64,000 nt of DNA from Acidobacteriota bacterium (GCA_016871195.1 VFZN01000007.1:62001-126000); one strand, 5' to 3'. Counted from the stretch's first letter, positions 53,653 to 62,854 are shown. Numbers and translations: made by a program. The notes: a model not told the origin generated them from the sequence alone.

Positions 53653-55464
53653 ATGGCCATTCACGACCTGAAAGAACAGATTGCCCGACTGCCCGAGCAG
53701 CCCGGCGTGTATCTGTACGCCAATGCGCAGGGAGACACCATCTACATCGGCAAGGCCCGCAGCCTGCGCGACCGGGTCCGCAGTTACCTCGGGGCCCGTG
53801 GCCAGCATGCCAAGACCGATGCCCTGCTCGACGAGGTGACCAGCCTCAGCGTCATCCTGACCGATTCGGTGGTCGAGGCCCTGGCCCTCGAAGACAGCCT
53901 GGTCAAGCAGCGCACGCCGAAATACAACATCCGCCTGCGTGACGACAAGCACTACCCCTATCTGCAGCTCACAACTGGCGAAGATGTGCCCCGGGTCATG
54001 GTGGCGCGGTCGGTCGAGCGCGACGGGCACGTGTATGCAGGCCCCTTCCTCCCGGCGCGGCTGGCGCGCAAGACCAAGGATCTGACCCATCGGCTCTTCG
54101 GGATCCGGTCCTGCAACGAGGTCATCACCGGACGGCGTGACCGCCCGTGTCTCGAGTACGACATCAAGCGGTGCCTGGCGCCGTGCGTGGCCGACCTCTG
54201 CTCGTCCGAGCGCTATGCACAGGCGGTCGACGACACCCGCCTGTTCCTCGAGGGCCGCACCGAAGAACTGGGGCAGCACCTCGAGACGCGCATGCGCCAG
54301 GCCGCGGCCGACGAGCGCTTCGAGGAAGCCGCCGCTCTGCGCGATGCCCTGCGTACGGTGCAGACGCTCGAGGAGCGCCAGCAGAAGATGTCGAGCGTCG
54401 CCCTCGGTGACCGCGATGTCTTTGGAGTCAAGGTGGGGCCCAGCGGGGCAGTGGTGCAGGTATTCCAGGTGAGACACGGCCGGGTTGTGGAACGGTTCGA
54501 GGTGGTCGCGGAGGCTGGTCCCGATGCCGACCAGGTTCCCGGGGTGCTCGCTGCGGCGATGGCCCACGTGTACGCCGACCAGGCGCCGCCTGGGGAACTG
54601 CACCTGCCCGAATGGCCAGACGAGTACGAAGCGCTCGAACAGTGGCTGAGTGATCGGGCCGGGCGCAAGGTGCGCTGCGTGCTGCCCCAGCGCGGCGACA
54701 AGCGTGGCCTCATCGACCTGGCCCGGCGCAATGCCGAGCTGGCCTATCGGGCGCGCTTCGATCAGGGCCCGGGCACGGCGCAGTACGAAGCCCTTGAGAC
54801 GCTGCAGGCCGCCCTGCGGCTGCCGCAACTGCCACGCCGCATCGAGTGCGTTGACATCTCGACCATTCAGGGCAGCGAGACGGTGGCCTCGATGGTCGTG
54901 TGCGAGGACGGGCGCCTGAAACGCAGCGAGTACCGCCGCTTTCGTGTTGCCAGGGGCGAGCGCTTTCTCGATGATTTTGCGGCCATGGGGCAGGTCGTCA
55001 AGCGGCACTTCGCGCGCAAGGTCGCGCACGACGCACCGCTGCCGCATCTGCTGGTCATTGACGGCGGCAAGGGACAGCTGGCCGCGGCCTACGAGTCGCT
55101 CGAGTCACTCGGGCTGGTCCAGCTCGTGGCCGTCGGACTGGCGAAGAAAGAGGAACTGGTCTTTACACGCGACCACGACCAACCCCTGGCTCTCGACCGC
55201 CACGGTCCCGCGCTGCGGTTGCTGCAGCGCATCAGAGACGAGGCTCACCGTTTCGCAGTGACCTACCATCGTCAGGCGCGAACACAGCGCGATTTGCGGT
55301 CAGCGCTCGATGAAGTGCCCGGCATCGGGTCGCGGCGGCGACGGACGCTGCTGACACGCTTCGGCAGCATCGCCGGTGTTCGGCGGGCCAGCCTCGAAGA
55401 GCTGTCGGCCGTGGTGGGTCCAAAGGCCGCAGCGGCCATCTGCGAGCACTTCGCCCGGGCCTGA
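53653..55464 (+). CDS. uvrC: Excinuclease ABC subunit C
   Basis: 603 residues. Dual-incision nuclease of nucleotide excision repair. GIY-YIG nuclease at the N-terminus (GVYLYANAQGDTIYIGKARS), a Cys cluster near residues 160-185 (CLEYDIKRCLAPC), UVR motif (ERFEEAAALRDAL), the RNase-H-like second nuclease (IECVDISTIQGSETVASMVV) and a C-terminal helix-hairpin-helix (VPGIGSRRRRTLL). Complete. Confidence 0.97.
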   Translation: MAIHDLKEQIARLPEQPGVYLYANAQGDTIYIGKARSLRDRVRSYLGARGQHAKTDALLDEVTSLSVILTDSVVEALALEDSLVKQRTPKYNIRLRDDKHYPYLQLTTGEDVPRVMVARSVERDGHVYAGPFLPARLARKTKDLTHRLFGIRSCNEVITGRRDRPCLEYDIKRCLAPCVADLCSSERYAQAVDDTRLFLEGRTEELGQHLETRMRQAAADERFEEAAALRDALRTVQTLEERQQKMSSVALGDRDVFGVKVGPSGAVVQVFQVRHGRVVERFEVVAEAGPDADQVPGVLAAAMAHVYADQAPPGELHLPEWPDEYEALEQWLSDRAGRKVRCVLPQRGDKRGLIDLARRNAELAYRARFDQGPGTAQYEALETLQAALRLPQLPRRIECVDISTIQGSETVASMVVCEDGRLKRSEYRRFRVARGERFLDDFAAMGQVVKRHFARKVAHDAPLPHLLVIDGGKGQLAAAYESLESLGLVQLVAVGLAKKEELVFTRDHDQPLALDRHGPALRLLQRIRDEAHRFAVTYHRQARTQRDLRSALDEVPGIGSRRRRTLLTRFGSIAGVRRASLEELSAVVGPKAAAAICEHFARA

Positions 55465-55475
55465 GGGCCATCTGA

Positions 55476-55481
55476 TAGAAT
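55476..55481 (+). promoter_or_regulatory. Predicted -10 (TAGAAT) of the M50-trpS-scpAB operon
   Basis: TAGAAT (five of six to consensus) ends nine bases before the TTG start at 55491. It lies just after the uvrC stop and is the only promoter-like element before the five-base-coupled operon. Confidence 0.5.
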
Positions 55482-55490
55482 TTTCTCCTC

Positions 55491-56120
55491 TTGGACGGCA
55501 TTAATTTCGCAGAAATCCTCGCCTTCATGGTGATTCTGGTCGGCTCGCTGTCGGTCCACGAGGCCGCGCATGCCTGGGCGGCCGACCGGCTGGGAGACCC
55601 CACCGCGCGCGCGCTGGGCCGGCTGTCGCTGAACCCGGCCGTGCACGTCGACCCCATCGGCACCGTGTTCTTTCCGCTGCTCGCCGCGATGACCAATCTG
55701 CCCCTGATTGGCTGGGCCAGGCCGGTGCCGGTGGATCGACGCTATCTGCGTGCGCCCCACCGCGATTTTGCCCTCATTGCCGCCGCCGGCCCGGTCAGCA
55801 ACCTGGTGCTCGCGGCGCTCGGCAGCGGAGCAGTACTGGCCCTGGGGGGACTTGGGGCGGTGCTCGAGGCGGGCATGCTGGGTGAAACGCTGGTGCAGTG
55901 GGTCGTGCTCAACGTTCTGCTGGCCCTCTTCAACATGATTCCCGTGCCGCCGCTCGATGGCGGCAACGTGCTGATGGGACTGCTGCCGAGCGGCGCGGCC
56001 GACGCGCTGGAGCGACTCAGACCCTACGGATTCCTCGTGATTTACGCGCTGATGCTTTCGGGCCTGCTCTCGGCAGTGCTGCGACCGGTGCAGCGCCTCA
56101 TTCTGGGCGGGTTACTGTGA
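55491..56120 (+). CDS. Site-2 protease family (M50) membrane metalloprotease
   Basis: 209 residues, about five TM segments. Zinc motif HEAAH in GSLSVHEAAHAWAADRLGD and the third ligand Asp in PVPPLDGGNVLMG. It belongs to the short S2P group without a PDZ domain, commonly found next to trpS and scpAB in many phyla. Start is TTG 55491; no better in-frame start precedes the conserved LSVHEAAHA segment. The stop overlaps the trpS GTG. Confidence 0.9.
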   Translation: MDGINFAEILAFMVILVGSLSVHEAAHAWAADRLGDPTARALGRLSLNPAVHVDPIGTVFFPLLAAMTNLPLIGWARPVPVDRRYLRAPHRDFALIAAAGPVSNLVLAALGSGAVLALGGLGAVLEAGMLGETLVQWVVLNVLLALFNMIPVPPLDGGNVLMGLLPSGAADALERLRPYGFLVIYALMLSGLLSAVLRPVQRLILGGLL

Positions 56121-57136
56121 CTGGACGTCAACGGGTCGTATCGGGCATGCGCCCGACGGGAAGACTGCATCTGGGCCATCTGGTGGGGGCGCTCGACAAC
56201 TGGGCGCGCCTCCAGGCCGAGTACGACTGCTTCTACTTCGTCGCCGACTGGCACGCGCTCACCAGCCACTATGCCGACACTGGCGATCTCGTGGCGAACG
56301 CCATCGATAACGTGGCCGACTGGATTGGCGCGGGTCTCGACCCCGAGCAGAGCACCTTTTTCGTGCAGTCGCTGGTGCCTGAGCATGCGGAACTCTATCT
56401 GCTGCTGCAGATGGTCACGCCGATTCCTTGGCTGGAACGCGTGCCGACCTACAAGGAGCAGATGGAACAGCTCGCCGAGCGCGACCTGTCGAGCATCGGC
56501 TTCCTGGGATACCCCCTGCTGCAGGCCGCCGATGTGGTCATCTACGATGCCAACGTCGTCCCCGTCGGCGAAGACCAGGTGCCCCATCTGGAACTGACCC
56601 GGGAAGTGGTGCGGCGCTTCAACAACGTCTACTTCCCGGTGCCGCCTGATGCCCCGTCGCGCGGCCTGGTCGAGCCGCTGGCGCTGCTGACCCCGACGCC
56701 GCGACTGCCCGGTCTCGACAACCGGAAAATGAGCAAGAGCTACCAGAACACCATCGACCTTGCCGACTCGGCCGATGCCGTCCGCCAGAAGGTCCGGCAG
56801 ATGTACACCGACCCGAAGCGGGTACGCGCAGACATCCCCGGCACCGTCGAGGGTAATCCGGTGTTCATCTACCACGATGCGTTCAACCCCAACCGCGCCG
56901 AGGTCGACGAGCTCAAGGCCCGCTATCGCGCCGGCACGGTGGGGGACGTCGAGGTGAAGACCAAGCTGGCGATGGCCATCAATGCGATGCTCGAGCCTCT
57001 TCGCGAGCGGCGTGAGGCGGCGCTGGCCCGTCCGGGCTACCTGCGCGATGTGCTGTTCGAGGGTTCGGCCCGCGCGCGCGTGCAGGCGCAGCAGACGCTG
57101 GACCGCGTCCGTGATGCGGTCAGGCTCCGGTATTGA
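56117..57136 (+). CDS. trpS: Tryptophanyl-tRNA synthetase
   Basis: 339 residues, class I synthetase charging tRNA-Trp. HIGH-like motif GRLHLGHL, DWHALTSHY, and KMSKS in NRKMSKSYQNTI are intact. Start GTG 56117 overlaps the M50 stop (GTGA). Second gene of the M50-trpS-scpA-scpB run. Confidence 0.96.
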   Translation: MTGRQRVVSGMRPTGRLHLGHLVGALDNWARLQAEYDCFYFVADWHALTSHYADTGDLVANAIDNVADWIGAGLDPEQSTFFVQSLVPEHAELYLLLQMVTPIPWLERVPTYKEQMEQLAERDLSSIGFLGYPLLQAADVVIYDANVVPVGEDQVPHLELTREVVRRFNNVYFPVPPDAPSRGLVEPLALLTPTPRLPGLDNRKMSKSYQNTIDLADSADAVRQKVRQMYTDPKRVRADIPGTVEGNPVFIYHDAFNPNRAEVDELKARYRAGTVGDVEVKTKLAMAINAMLEPLRERREAALARPGYLRDVLFEGSARARVQAQQTLDRVRDAVRLRY

Positions 57137-57149
57137 TCGTCCTCCGCCG

Positions 57150-58019
57150 ATGAGTGCCGATTCACCGAACATCGACGCGACCGAGGGCTTCGACTCGCAG
57201 CTCGAGGCCATCCGCATTCGCCTGCAGGCGTTCGAGGGGCCCCTCGACCTGCTGGTGCATCTCATCCGGAAGAACAAGGTCGACGTCTACGACATTCCGA
57301 TTGCCATCATCACGCGCCAGTATCTCGATTACCTGACGCTGATGGAGGAACTCAATCTCGACGTCGCCAGCGAATTTCTGGTGATGGCGGCGACGCTGAT
57401 TCACATCAAGAGCCGCATGCTGCTGCCGCGCCCGCCGGCGATCACCGAGGTCGACACCCTCGGCGAAGATCCGCGCGATGTGCTGGTGCGGCGGCTGCTC
57501 GAGCACGAGCGCTTCAAGGCGGCGGCCGAACTGCTGCACGACCGCGAGACCCTGCGCAGCGCGCAGTGGATGCGACCCGATTCGCGCATCGAAGCCATCG
57601 CTGGCGATGACTATGAGCCTGAACTGGAAGTCGACCTGTTCGGATTGCTGTCGGCGTTTCAGCGCGTACTCGACCGGGCACGCGAACGTCCGCCCGTGCC
57701 GCTGCCGCGCGAGGAGCAGTCGCTCGAGCAGCGCATTGAGCAGTTGCTGGAACGGTTGTCCGTAACCGCGGCCTGCGGGTTCGATGACCTGTTCGACGAC
57801 ACGACCACACGGGCCGACCTGATCGTCACCTTCCTGGCGGTGCTCGAGATGATCCGCCTCAAGCTCATCCGCGTGTTCCAGAGCGGGCACACGGGAGACA
57901 TTCGCGTCTACATGCGCGCGCGCCCCCAGGATGCGCCGCACCTCATCCACGATCCGGAAGATGAATTCAGGGGTCACCGTGCACCGTCCGGACCAACCGC
58001 CAGTGAGAACGAGTCATGA
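57150..58019 (+). CDS. scpA: Segregation and condensation protein A (kleisin)
   Basis: 289 residues. Kleisin subunit of the SMC-ScpAB condensin. N-terminal FEGPLDLLVHLIRKNKVDVY and FLVMAATLIHIKSRMLLP are the diagnostic helices that bind the SMC neck; the C-terminal winged helix (ADLIVTFLAVLEMIRL) binds the SMC head. The C-terminal tail is charged. The stop overlaps scpB by four bases. Confidence 0.95.
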   Translation: MSADSPNIDATEGFDSQLEAIRIRLQAFEGPLDLLVHLIRKNKVDVYDIPIAIITRQYLDYLTLMEELNLDVASEFLVMAATLIHIKSRMLLPRPPAITEVDTLGEDPRDVLVRRLLEHERFKAAAELLHDRETLRSAQWMRPDSRIEAIAGDDYEPELEVDLFGLLSAFQRVLDRARERPPVPLPREEQSLEQRIEQLLERLSVTAACGFDDLFDDTTTRADLIVTFLAVLEMIRLKLIRVFQSGHTGDIRVYMRARPQDAPHLIHDPEDEFRGHRAPSGPTASENES

Positions 58020-58750
58020 GCGACGACACACCAGTTGATGCATGCGACACGCCCGTCCCAGTGAGTGAGGGCGAGTTCGACGTCGTCGACAGCAGAATCA
58101 GGCTTGACCCGGCACAGTTGCGCGCGATTGTGGAAGCCCTGGTCTTCGCGTCATCGGAACCGCTGAGTCTCAAGGCCCTGTGCCGGGTGCTGGCCGATGA
58201 ACCGAAGGAAGATGTCGAGGCTGCCCTTGAGGCGGTGCGCGAGGCCTACAGCGATCGGCCTGGGCTGCATGTGGTCGAGGTCGCGGGTGGTTTTCAAATC
58301 ACCACTCGTCCCGAACTGCACGACTGGGTGCGGCGTCTCTTCCATGAACGCTCCGCGCAGAAGCTGTCAGTGGCCGCCCTCGAGACGCTGTCGGTGGTCG
58401 CATACAAGCAGCCCATCACCCAGGCCGAGATTGGCGAAATCCGTGGCGTCAACGTGTCGGGCGTGCTCTCGACACTGCTCGAGCGGCACCTCGTCAAGAT
58501 CGTCGGGCGCAAGAACGTGGTTGGGCGCCCGTTCCTCTACGGAACCACCCGCGAGTTCCTGCTGCGCTTTGGCCTCAAGGATGTCTCCGATTTGCCCAGG
58601 GTCGAGGACATGGCCCAGCAACTCGGCTTTGACGCGCCGCCGATGCTGACCGAGCGCATGGTGCCCGAAGAGATGCTGTCGCTCGATGATGACGACCTGA
58701 CGGTCCTCGGGGACGCGACCGCCGACGAGACACAGGTCGACCAGTCCTAG
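58016..58750 (+). CDS. scpB: Segregation and condensation protein B
   Basis: 244 residues. Two winged-helix domains that dimerise and hold ScpA: IVEALVFASSEPLSLKALCRVL opens the first; SVAALETLSVVAYKQPITQAEI and IRGVNVSGVLSTLLERHLVKIVGR form the second. N- and C-terminal acidic tails. Its TAG stop is shared, within CTAG, with the stop of the convergent rluB gene. Confidence 0.95.
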   Translation: MSDDTPVDACDTPVPVSEGEFDVVDSRIRLDPAQLRAIVEALVFASSEPLSLKALCRVLADEPKEDVEAALEAVREAYSDRPGLHVVEVAGGFQITTRPELHDWVRRLFHERSAQKLSVAALETLSVVAYKQPITQAEIGEIRGVNVSGVLSTLLERHLVKIVGRKNVVGRPFLYGTTREFLLRFGLKDVSDLPRVEDMAQQLGFDAPPMLTERMVPEEMLSLDDDDLTVLGDATADETQVDQS

Positions 58751-59880
58751 CGGCCTTTCTTCCGATGCGTGCTCCGGCCGGCGCCTACTGCGGGCCGCGG
58801 TCTCGCCGACGCGGGCGTGCCGGTCGATGTGGATCGCTGGCGGCTTCCGCCACGTGTCTCTCCCGCCGGTCGCATTCCGCCGGTTGCGACGTGCGGCGTT
58901 TTCCCCGGGGGACGGCCCGACGTGGCGGCACGTGCTGAGCTCTCACGAGTCCCCGGTGCCTTGTGCCCAGGCGTCGAGTGGCCTGTTGGTGACGTTCGGC
59001 TCTCACGATGTCGATGCGCCGGGGGCTTGTCCCAGGCCTGCATGGGTTCCTGATGGTGCGGAGGCCTTTGCCTCGGGTGGGCAGAGCGACGGGCCGGCGT
59101 TGAACGCATGAGCCGCGACTCGTCTGAGGCGTTGCTCTGGAGCACACGAACCTCCGTCGGCGACAGGTCCCGATACTCGCCCGGGCGGAGTTGGCCGATG
59201 CCGAGGCTGCCAATCCTGACGCGCCGCAAATCGCGGACCGGCAATCCGACCACCTGACACATCTTTCTGACCTGCCGGTTACGCCCCTCGCGCAGCGTGA
59301 TCGTCAACCGTGTCGTCGGTCGGCTGCCTCGGACTGTGGCCTCGCATGTCACCTCTGCTGGTGCGGTGCGCTGCCCGTCAATGAAGACGCCGGCGCGCAG
59401 CTTCTTGAGTGCCACGGGATCGGGTGTGCCGACCACAATCGCCTCGTACACCTTCGGCACTTCGTGCCGCGGATGCATCAGGCGTTCGGCAAGGTCGCCG
59501 TCGCTGGTCAGCAGCAGCAGGCCTTCGCTGTCATAGTCGAGGCGGCCGACGGGATACACGTAGCCGACACGCCGGTCGAGCAGATCGAGCACCGTGGGCC
59601 GTCCTTCCGGGTCGTGGCGCGTGGTGACATAGCCGCGCGGCTTGAAGAGGAGGATGTAGCGCGGCGAGGCCCCGAGTCTGACACGGCGGCCGTCGACCCT
59701 GACATCGTCGGTGAATGACGCGCGGGCACCGAGCGTTCGGATCACTTCGCCGTTGACGGTGACGCGTCCGTCCACAATCAGTTGTTCCGAGGCGCGGCGC
59801 GAGGCCACGCCAGCCGAGGACAGCAGCTTCTGCAGCCGGATGCCGTTGGGACCGTCTGCGTGAGTGGGACGAGGGGGCAC
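58747..59880 (-). CDS. rluB: RluB/RsuA-family pseudouridine synthase with basic tail
   Basis: 377 residues. S4 domain (LQKLLSSAGVASRRASEQLI), catalytic domain with Asp in GRLDYDSEGLLLLT and LREGRNRQVRKMCQVVGL. After about residue 250 comes a 125-residue Arg/Pro/Ser-rich disordered tail that probably contacts RNA. In many bacteria scpA-scpB-rluB are codirectional; here rluB is inverted and meets scpB tail to tail with a four-base shared CTAG. GTG start with GGAAGGA five bases upstream. Confidence 0.92.
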   Translation of the reverse strand: MPPRPTHADGPNGIRLQKLLSSAGVASRRASEQLIVDGRVTVNGEVIRTLGARASFTDDVRVDGRRVRLGASPRYILLFKPRGYVTTRHDPEGRPTVLDLLDRRVGYVYPVGRLDYDSEGLLLLTSDGDLAERLMHPRHEVPKVYEAIVVGTPDPVALKKLRAGVFIDGQRTAPAEVTCEATVRGSRPTTRLTITLREGRNRQVRKMCQVVGLPVRDLRRVRIGSLGIGQLRPGEYRDLSPTEVRVLQSNASDESRLMRSTPARRSAHPRQRPPHHQEPMQAWDKPPAHRHRESRTSPTGHSTPGHKAPGTRESSARAATSGRPPGKTPHVATGGMRPAGETRGGSRQRSTSTGTPASARPRPAVGAGRSTHRKKGR

Positions 59881-59896
59881 AGCATTCCTTCCGGTA

Positions 59897-61105
59897 TTAG
59901 CGGCTGAAGACCTGCCGCCAGAATGAAGCCAGACGCCAGATGTCGGTGGCCGTGGGCGCGCGGTTCATTTCCGCGTGCGTAATCAGGGTGCTGAGCAGGC
60001 CATGCACCTCGGCCTTGCCCTGCAGGTATTCGCCAAGCAGCACCGTCTCGACCGAGGGAATGACGTTGTCATCGGCCCCGTGCAGCAGGTACACCGGCGC
60101 TGCGGGATGGCGCGGGGCGCGTTCGATCGACACCGATGGCATGCCGGGATGTGACTGCAACCGGTCGACCACCGGTGACAGACGGGCTCCGAGTGCCACC
60201 ACATCGCGGGTATTCACGTAGAACATGAGCGTACGCGCGGGTTCGGGTAGCCGGGCGGCGTCGTCCCGTACAGCCGCGAACGTCTGTTCCGCCAGCGGAG
60301 GGTTGGTCATCGCCTGTGACGAGGCCAGCAGGAAGCGGTCAATCGCATCGCGCAGGAGCGACACCTGGTCGGGCGGCACCATCTGGTCGGCGACGTTGAG
60401 CAGCACAACCGCGAGACCGTAGTCATGGGGCGGATGCACCTGGACATCGGCCGCGCCGATGATGACGCGGCTCTGGCGGGCTCGCGCCAGATCCCCGAGT
60501 ACCTCACCCGTCGCCAGGTAGTGCATCACACGCCACAGGTCACCGTGTCCCCCGAACGACACCAGGAATGCCACCCGATCGCGGATGCGGTCGCGACCGA
60601 TGGCCACAGCCGAGAGTCCGCCGGAAAAGCTGATGCCAATGACCCCGACCTGACCGTCGGGCGCCAGGGTCGGTTGCGTCGAGGTCCAGAGAATGGCGTC
60701 TTCAATGAGGTCCGTGGCATCCGGGGTGATGCGGAACTTCTGCAGGTCGGGCGCGGCAACGGTGACGACCCGGAACCCGGTTTCCACGAGGTCGCTGGCG
60801 AGCCGCACGAGGCGCTGTTCGTCAATGCCGTCACGATGGACCCCGGGAATGAGGACGACGGTGCGGGTGGCGGACGTCCGCGGATGATAGAGCCGAGCGG
60901 CGATGGGTCCTCGGCGGGTGGGAATGGTGAGGGACTCCTGTGGACCCGTACCGGCGGCACGCCACGCCGCCAGGCGGGCCGGGGCCCCAGGGACGTCGGC
61001 GGCGCGGATGATGAAGGCCGTGGCATCGACGAGCGGCCGCAGTAGCGCCGCGCTCGCCACGCCACAGAGCAGCAGGCCCAGACTCCACCGCAGGAATCGC
61101 TTCAC
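59897..61105 (-). CDS. Alpha/beta hydrolase-fold protein with membrane anchor
   Basis: 402 residues from GTG 61105. N-terminal hydrophobic segment (WSLGLLLCGVASAALL) anchors or exports it. Oxyanion region VVLIPGVHRDGIDEQR, nucleophile elbow GISFSGGLS (Ser), and late YLLHGADDNVIPS (acid) and ITHAEMN (His) complete a hydrolase triad. Esterase or peptidase activity is likely, substrate unknown. TACCAT lies six bases before the start, overlapping the divergent cmk box. Confidence 0.82.
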   Translation of the reverse strand: MKRFLRWSLGLLLCGVASAALLRPLVDATAFIIRAADVPGAPARLAAWRAAGTGPQESLTIPTRRGPIAARLYHPRTSATRTVVLIPGVHRDGIDEQRLVRLASDLVETGFRVVTVAAPDLQKFRITPDATDLIEDAILWTSTQPTLAPDGQVGVIGISFSGGLSAVAIGRDRIRDRVAFLVSFGGHGDLWRVMHYLATGEVLGDLARARQSRVIIGAADVQVHPPHDYGLAVVLLNVADQMVPPDQVSLLRDAIDRFLLASSQAMTNPPLAEQTFAAVRDDAARLPEPARTLMFYVNTRDVVALGARLSPVVDRLQSHPGMPSVSIERAPRHPAAPVYLLHGADDNVIPSVETVLLGEYLQGKAEVHGLLSTLITHAEMNRAPTATDIWRLASFWRQVFSR

Positions 61106-61111
61106 GCGGCA

Positions 61112-61121
61112 ATGGTACACT
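61112..61121. promoter_or_regulatory. Overlapping divergent -10 hexamers for hydrolase and cmk
   Basis: ATGGTACACT holds TACCAT on the minus strand (61112-61117, six bases before the hydrolase GTG) and TACACT on the plus strand (61116-61121, nine bases before the cmk GTG). The two share a central TA inside a 25-base gap, which leaves no room for leaders or separate promoters. Confidence 0.55.
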
Positions 61122-61130
61122 GAGCTACTC

Positions 61131-61817
61131 GTGCGTCCCATCATCATTGCCATTGACGGGCCCTCTGGAGCGGGCAAGGGTACGCTCGCCCGGCGACTGG
61201 CTGCCCTGCTGGGCTATCCCCATGTGGACACCGGTGCCATGTATCGGGCCGTGGCATGGAAGGCGTGCCACGACCATCTGCCACTGGATGATGATGCGGT
61301 CGTGTCGGCACTGTCCCGTGAGGCACAGATTGAGCAGGATGCCCTCGGAATCCGGATTGACGGACACGATGTCACGCGCGACATCCGCACCCCGGCCATC
61401 GATCAGGCGGCGGCGCAGGTGGCGCGCCTGCCTGGCGTGCGTGCCGTGCTGGTAGCGCGGCAGCGTGCGATGGGTGCCGGGGGCGTCGTCATGGAAGGAC
61501 GCGACATCGGCACGGTGGTGTTTCCGGACGCCAATGTGAAGGTGTATCTTGATGCCTCGGCGGAAGAGCGTGCGCGCCGGCGCATGGCTGACGCCGCACA
61601 CACCGCCTCAGGTACCGGAGATGTGGCCCGTGTGCAGGACGCAATGGCCGCTCGTGACCGGAGTGATTCGACCCGGCCTGTGGCGCCGTTGACCTTGGCG
61701 CCTGACGCGGTGTACCTCGACACGACCGAACTTGACGCCGATGGCGTGTTCGCGCAGGTCGTGACGCTGGTGCGCCGTACGCAGAACGAGCCGGACACGG
61801 GCCCGGCTAGTTCCTGA
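61131..61817 (+). CDS. cmk: Cytidylate kinase
   Basis: 228 residues. Phosphorylates CMP/dCMP. P-loop IDGPSGAGKGTLARRLA, HVDTGAMYRAVAWKA, MEGRDIGTVVFPDA and the LID Arg cluster RARRRMA are intact. GTG start fixed by VRPIIIAIDGPSG and the -10 box. cmk normally sits directly upstream of rpsA; here the H1-like gene is inserted between them on the other strand. Confidence 0.96.
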   Translation: MRPIIIAIDGPSGAGKGTLARRLAALLGYPHVDTGAMYRAVAWKACHDHLPLDDDAVVSALSREAQIEQDALGIRIDGHDVTRDIRTPAIDQAAAQVARLPGVRAVLVARQRAMGAGGVVMEGRDIGTVVFPDANVKVYLDASAEERARRRMADAAHTASGTGDVARVQDAMAARDRSDSTRPVAPLTLAPDAVYLDTTELDADGVFAQVVTLVRRTQNEPDTGPASS

Positions 61818-61867
61818 CGGATTCGACCAGTGAACCTGCGGCGTTGAGCTCGCAGGCGCTGCGTCGG

Positions 61868-62830
61868 CTAGCGGTCGTCGAAGTCCTCAGACGGTTCGGG
61901 ATTTAGTTCCCATCGGTGGCGATCGCGGTCAGCGATTTCGTCACCTCCGCGCAGGTCCTCGTCATCCTCATACTCGACGCCGAGGGCCTGTCCAATTTCG
62001 TCGACCACGTCCTGGTCGGGAGTCGGGTTGTCGCCGCCGGGTACTTCATCGCCCGCCGAGTCGGCACGGCCCCAGTCGGCATCAACGTCGCCACCGGTCA
62101 GGGCTGGGCTCGTTGAGGTGTGCTGCGTCAGCTTCTGCTTCAGTTCGGCGCGGCCGGTGCTGGTGCCCGTGGAGGCAGCAGGAGCGGCGAGGGTCGACGG
62201 TAGTGACGCACGTGTCGTCTTCGGCGTCGCCGCTTGACGCGTTTTACCAGCCGCGGTGGAAGTCCTCGCGACCGGTGCCGGTCGCGTGGGCGTGACCTTC
62301 TTCGATCCGGCTGCCGGTGCCGGGGAAACCTTCGAGGCTGCCTTCTTCGGCATGGTCGCCCTCGTTCCCCTGGCGGCTACCGGCGCCTTCGCGGGCGCGG
62401 CCGCCCTGCGCACCGTCGAGGCCTTCACGGATGCGGGCCTGCGGACGGCGGCAGACTTTCGTGCAACGGCCGCCTTCCGTGCGGCGGCCACCTTGCGCAC
62501 AGCCGCAGCGGGCTTCTTCCCGGTCGTGGTCACGGGCCTCCGGGCTGCGGAGGTCTGTTTCGCAACGACACGTTTCCGCCCTCCGGTTGACGCGGCCTTG
62601 CGTGTCGTGGCCTTCCGTCGTGTGGTGGGCCGTGTCTTGGCGTTGCGTGCCGCCGCGGCGGCCTTCTTTCGCGCCGGAGTCTGTTTCGCGGGGGCCTTCT
62701 TCCTCGCGGCGGCACCGGACGCCCGGGCCGGTGTGCGGCGAGCGGCCGCGCGGGAGGCGGGGCGGGCAGACTTGGCAGACTTGCGACGAGCGGACGTGCC
62801 TGACTTGCGGGGTGCCGGTTTCTTGGCCAT
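61868..62830 (-). CDS. Histone H1-like basic protein fused to DUF6335-like acidic domain
   Basis: 320 residues. Residues 1 to about 215 are almost entirely Lys, Arg, Ala, Pro, Ser and Thr with AxKK/ARKK-type repeats, the hallmark of bacterial H1-like (Hc1/Hc2-type) DNA-binding proteins. Residues about 225-320 are acidic: LTGGDVDADWGRADSAGDE, NPTPDQDVVDEIGQALGVEY and RDRHRWELNPEPSEDF match what I recall of DUF6335. The tail could modulate DNA binding or contact a partner. It is encoded opposite to cmk and rpsA. Confidence 0.82.
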   Translation of the reverse strand: MAKKPAPRKSGTSARRKSAKSARPASRAAARRTPARASGAAARKKAPAKQTPARKKAAAAARNAKTRPTTRRKATTRKAASTGGRKRVVAKQTSAARRPVTTTGKKPAAAVRKVAAARKAAVARKSAAVRRPASVKASTVRRAAAPAKAPVAARGTRATMPKKAASKVSPAPAAGSKKVTPTRPAPVARTSTAAGKTRQAATPKTTRASLPSTLAAPAASTGTSTGRAELKQKLTQHTSTSPALTGGDVDADWGRADSAGDEVPGGDNPTPDQDVVDEIGQALGVEYEDDEDLRGGDEIADRDRHRWELNPEPSEDFDDR

Positions 62831-62854
62831 ATCGGGGGGGTCCTTTGGGCTACC

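Noticed and set aside
62231-62830. Low-complexity repeats in the H1-like gene as a CRISPR or satellite array
   Set aside because: The repetition follows from Lys/Arg/Ala codons; there are no uniform repeat-spacer units.
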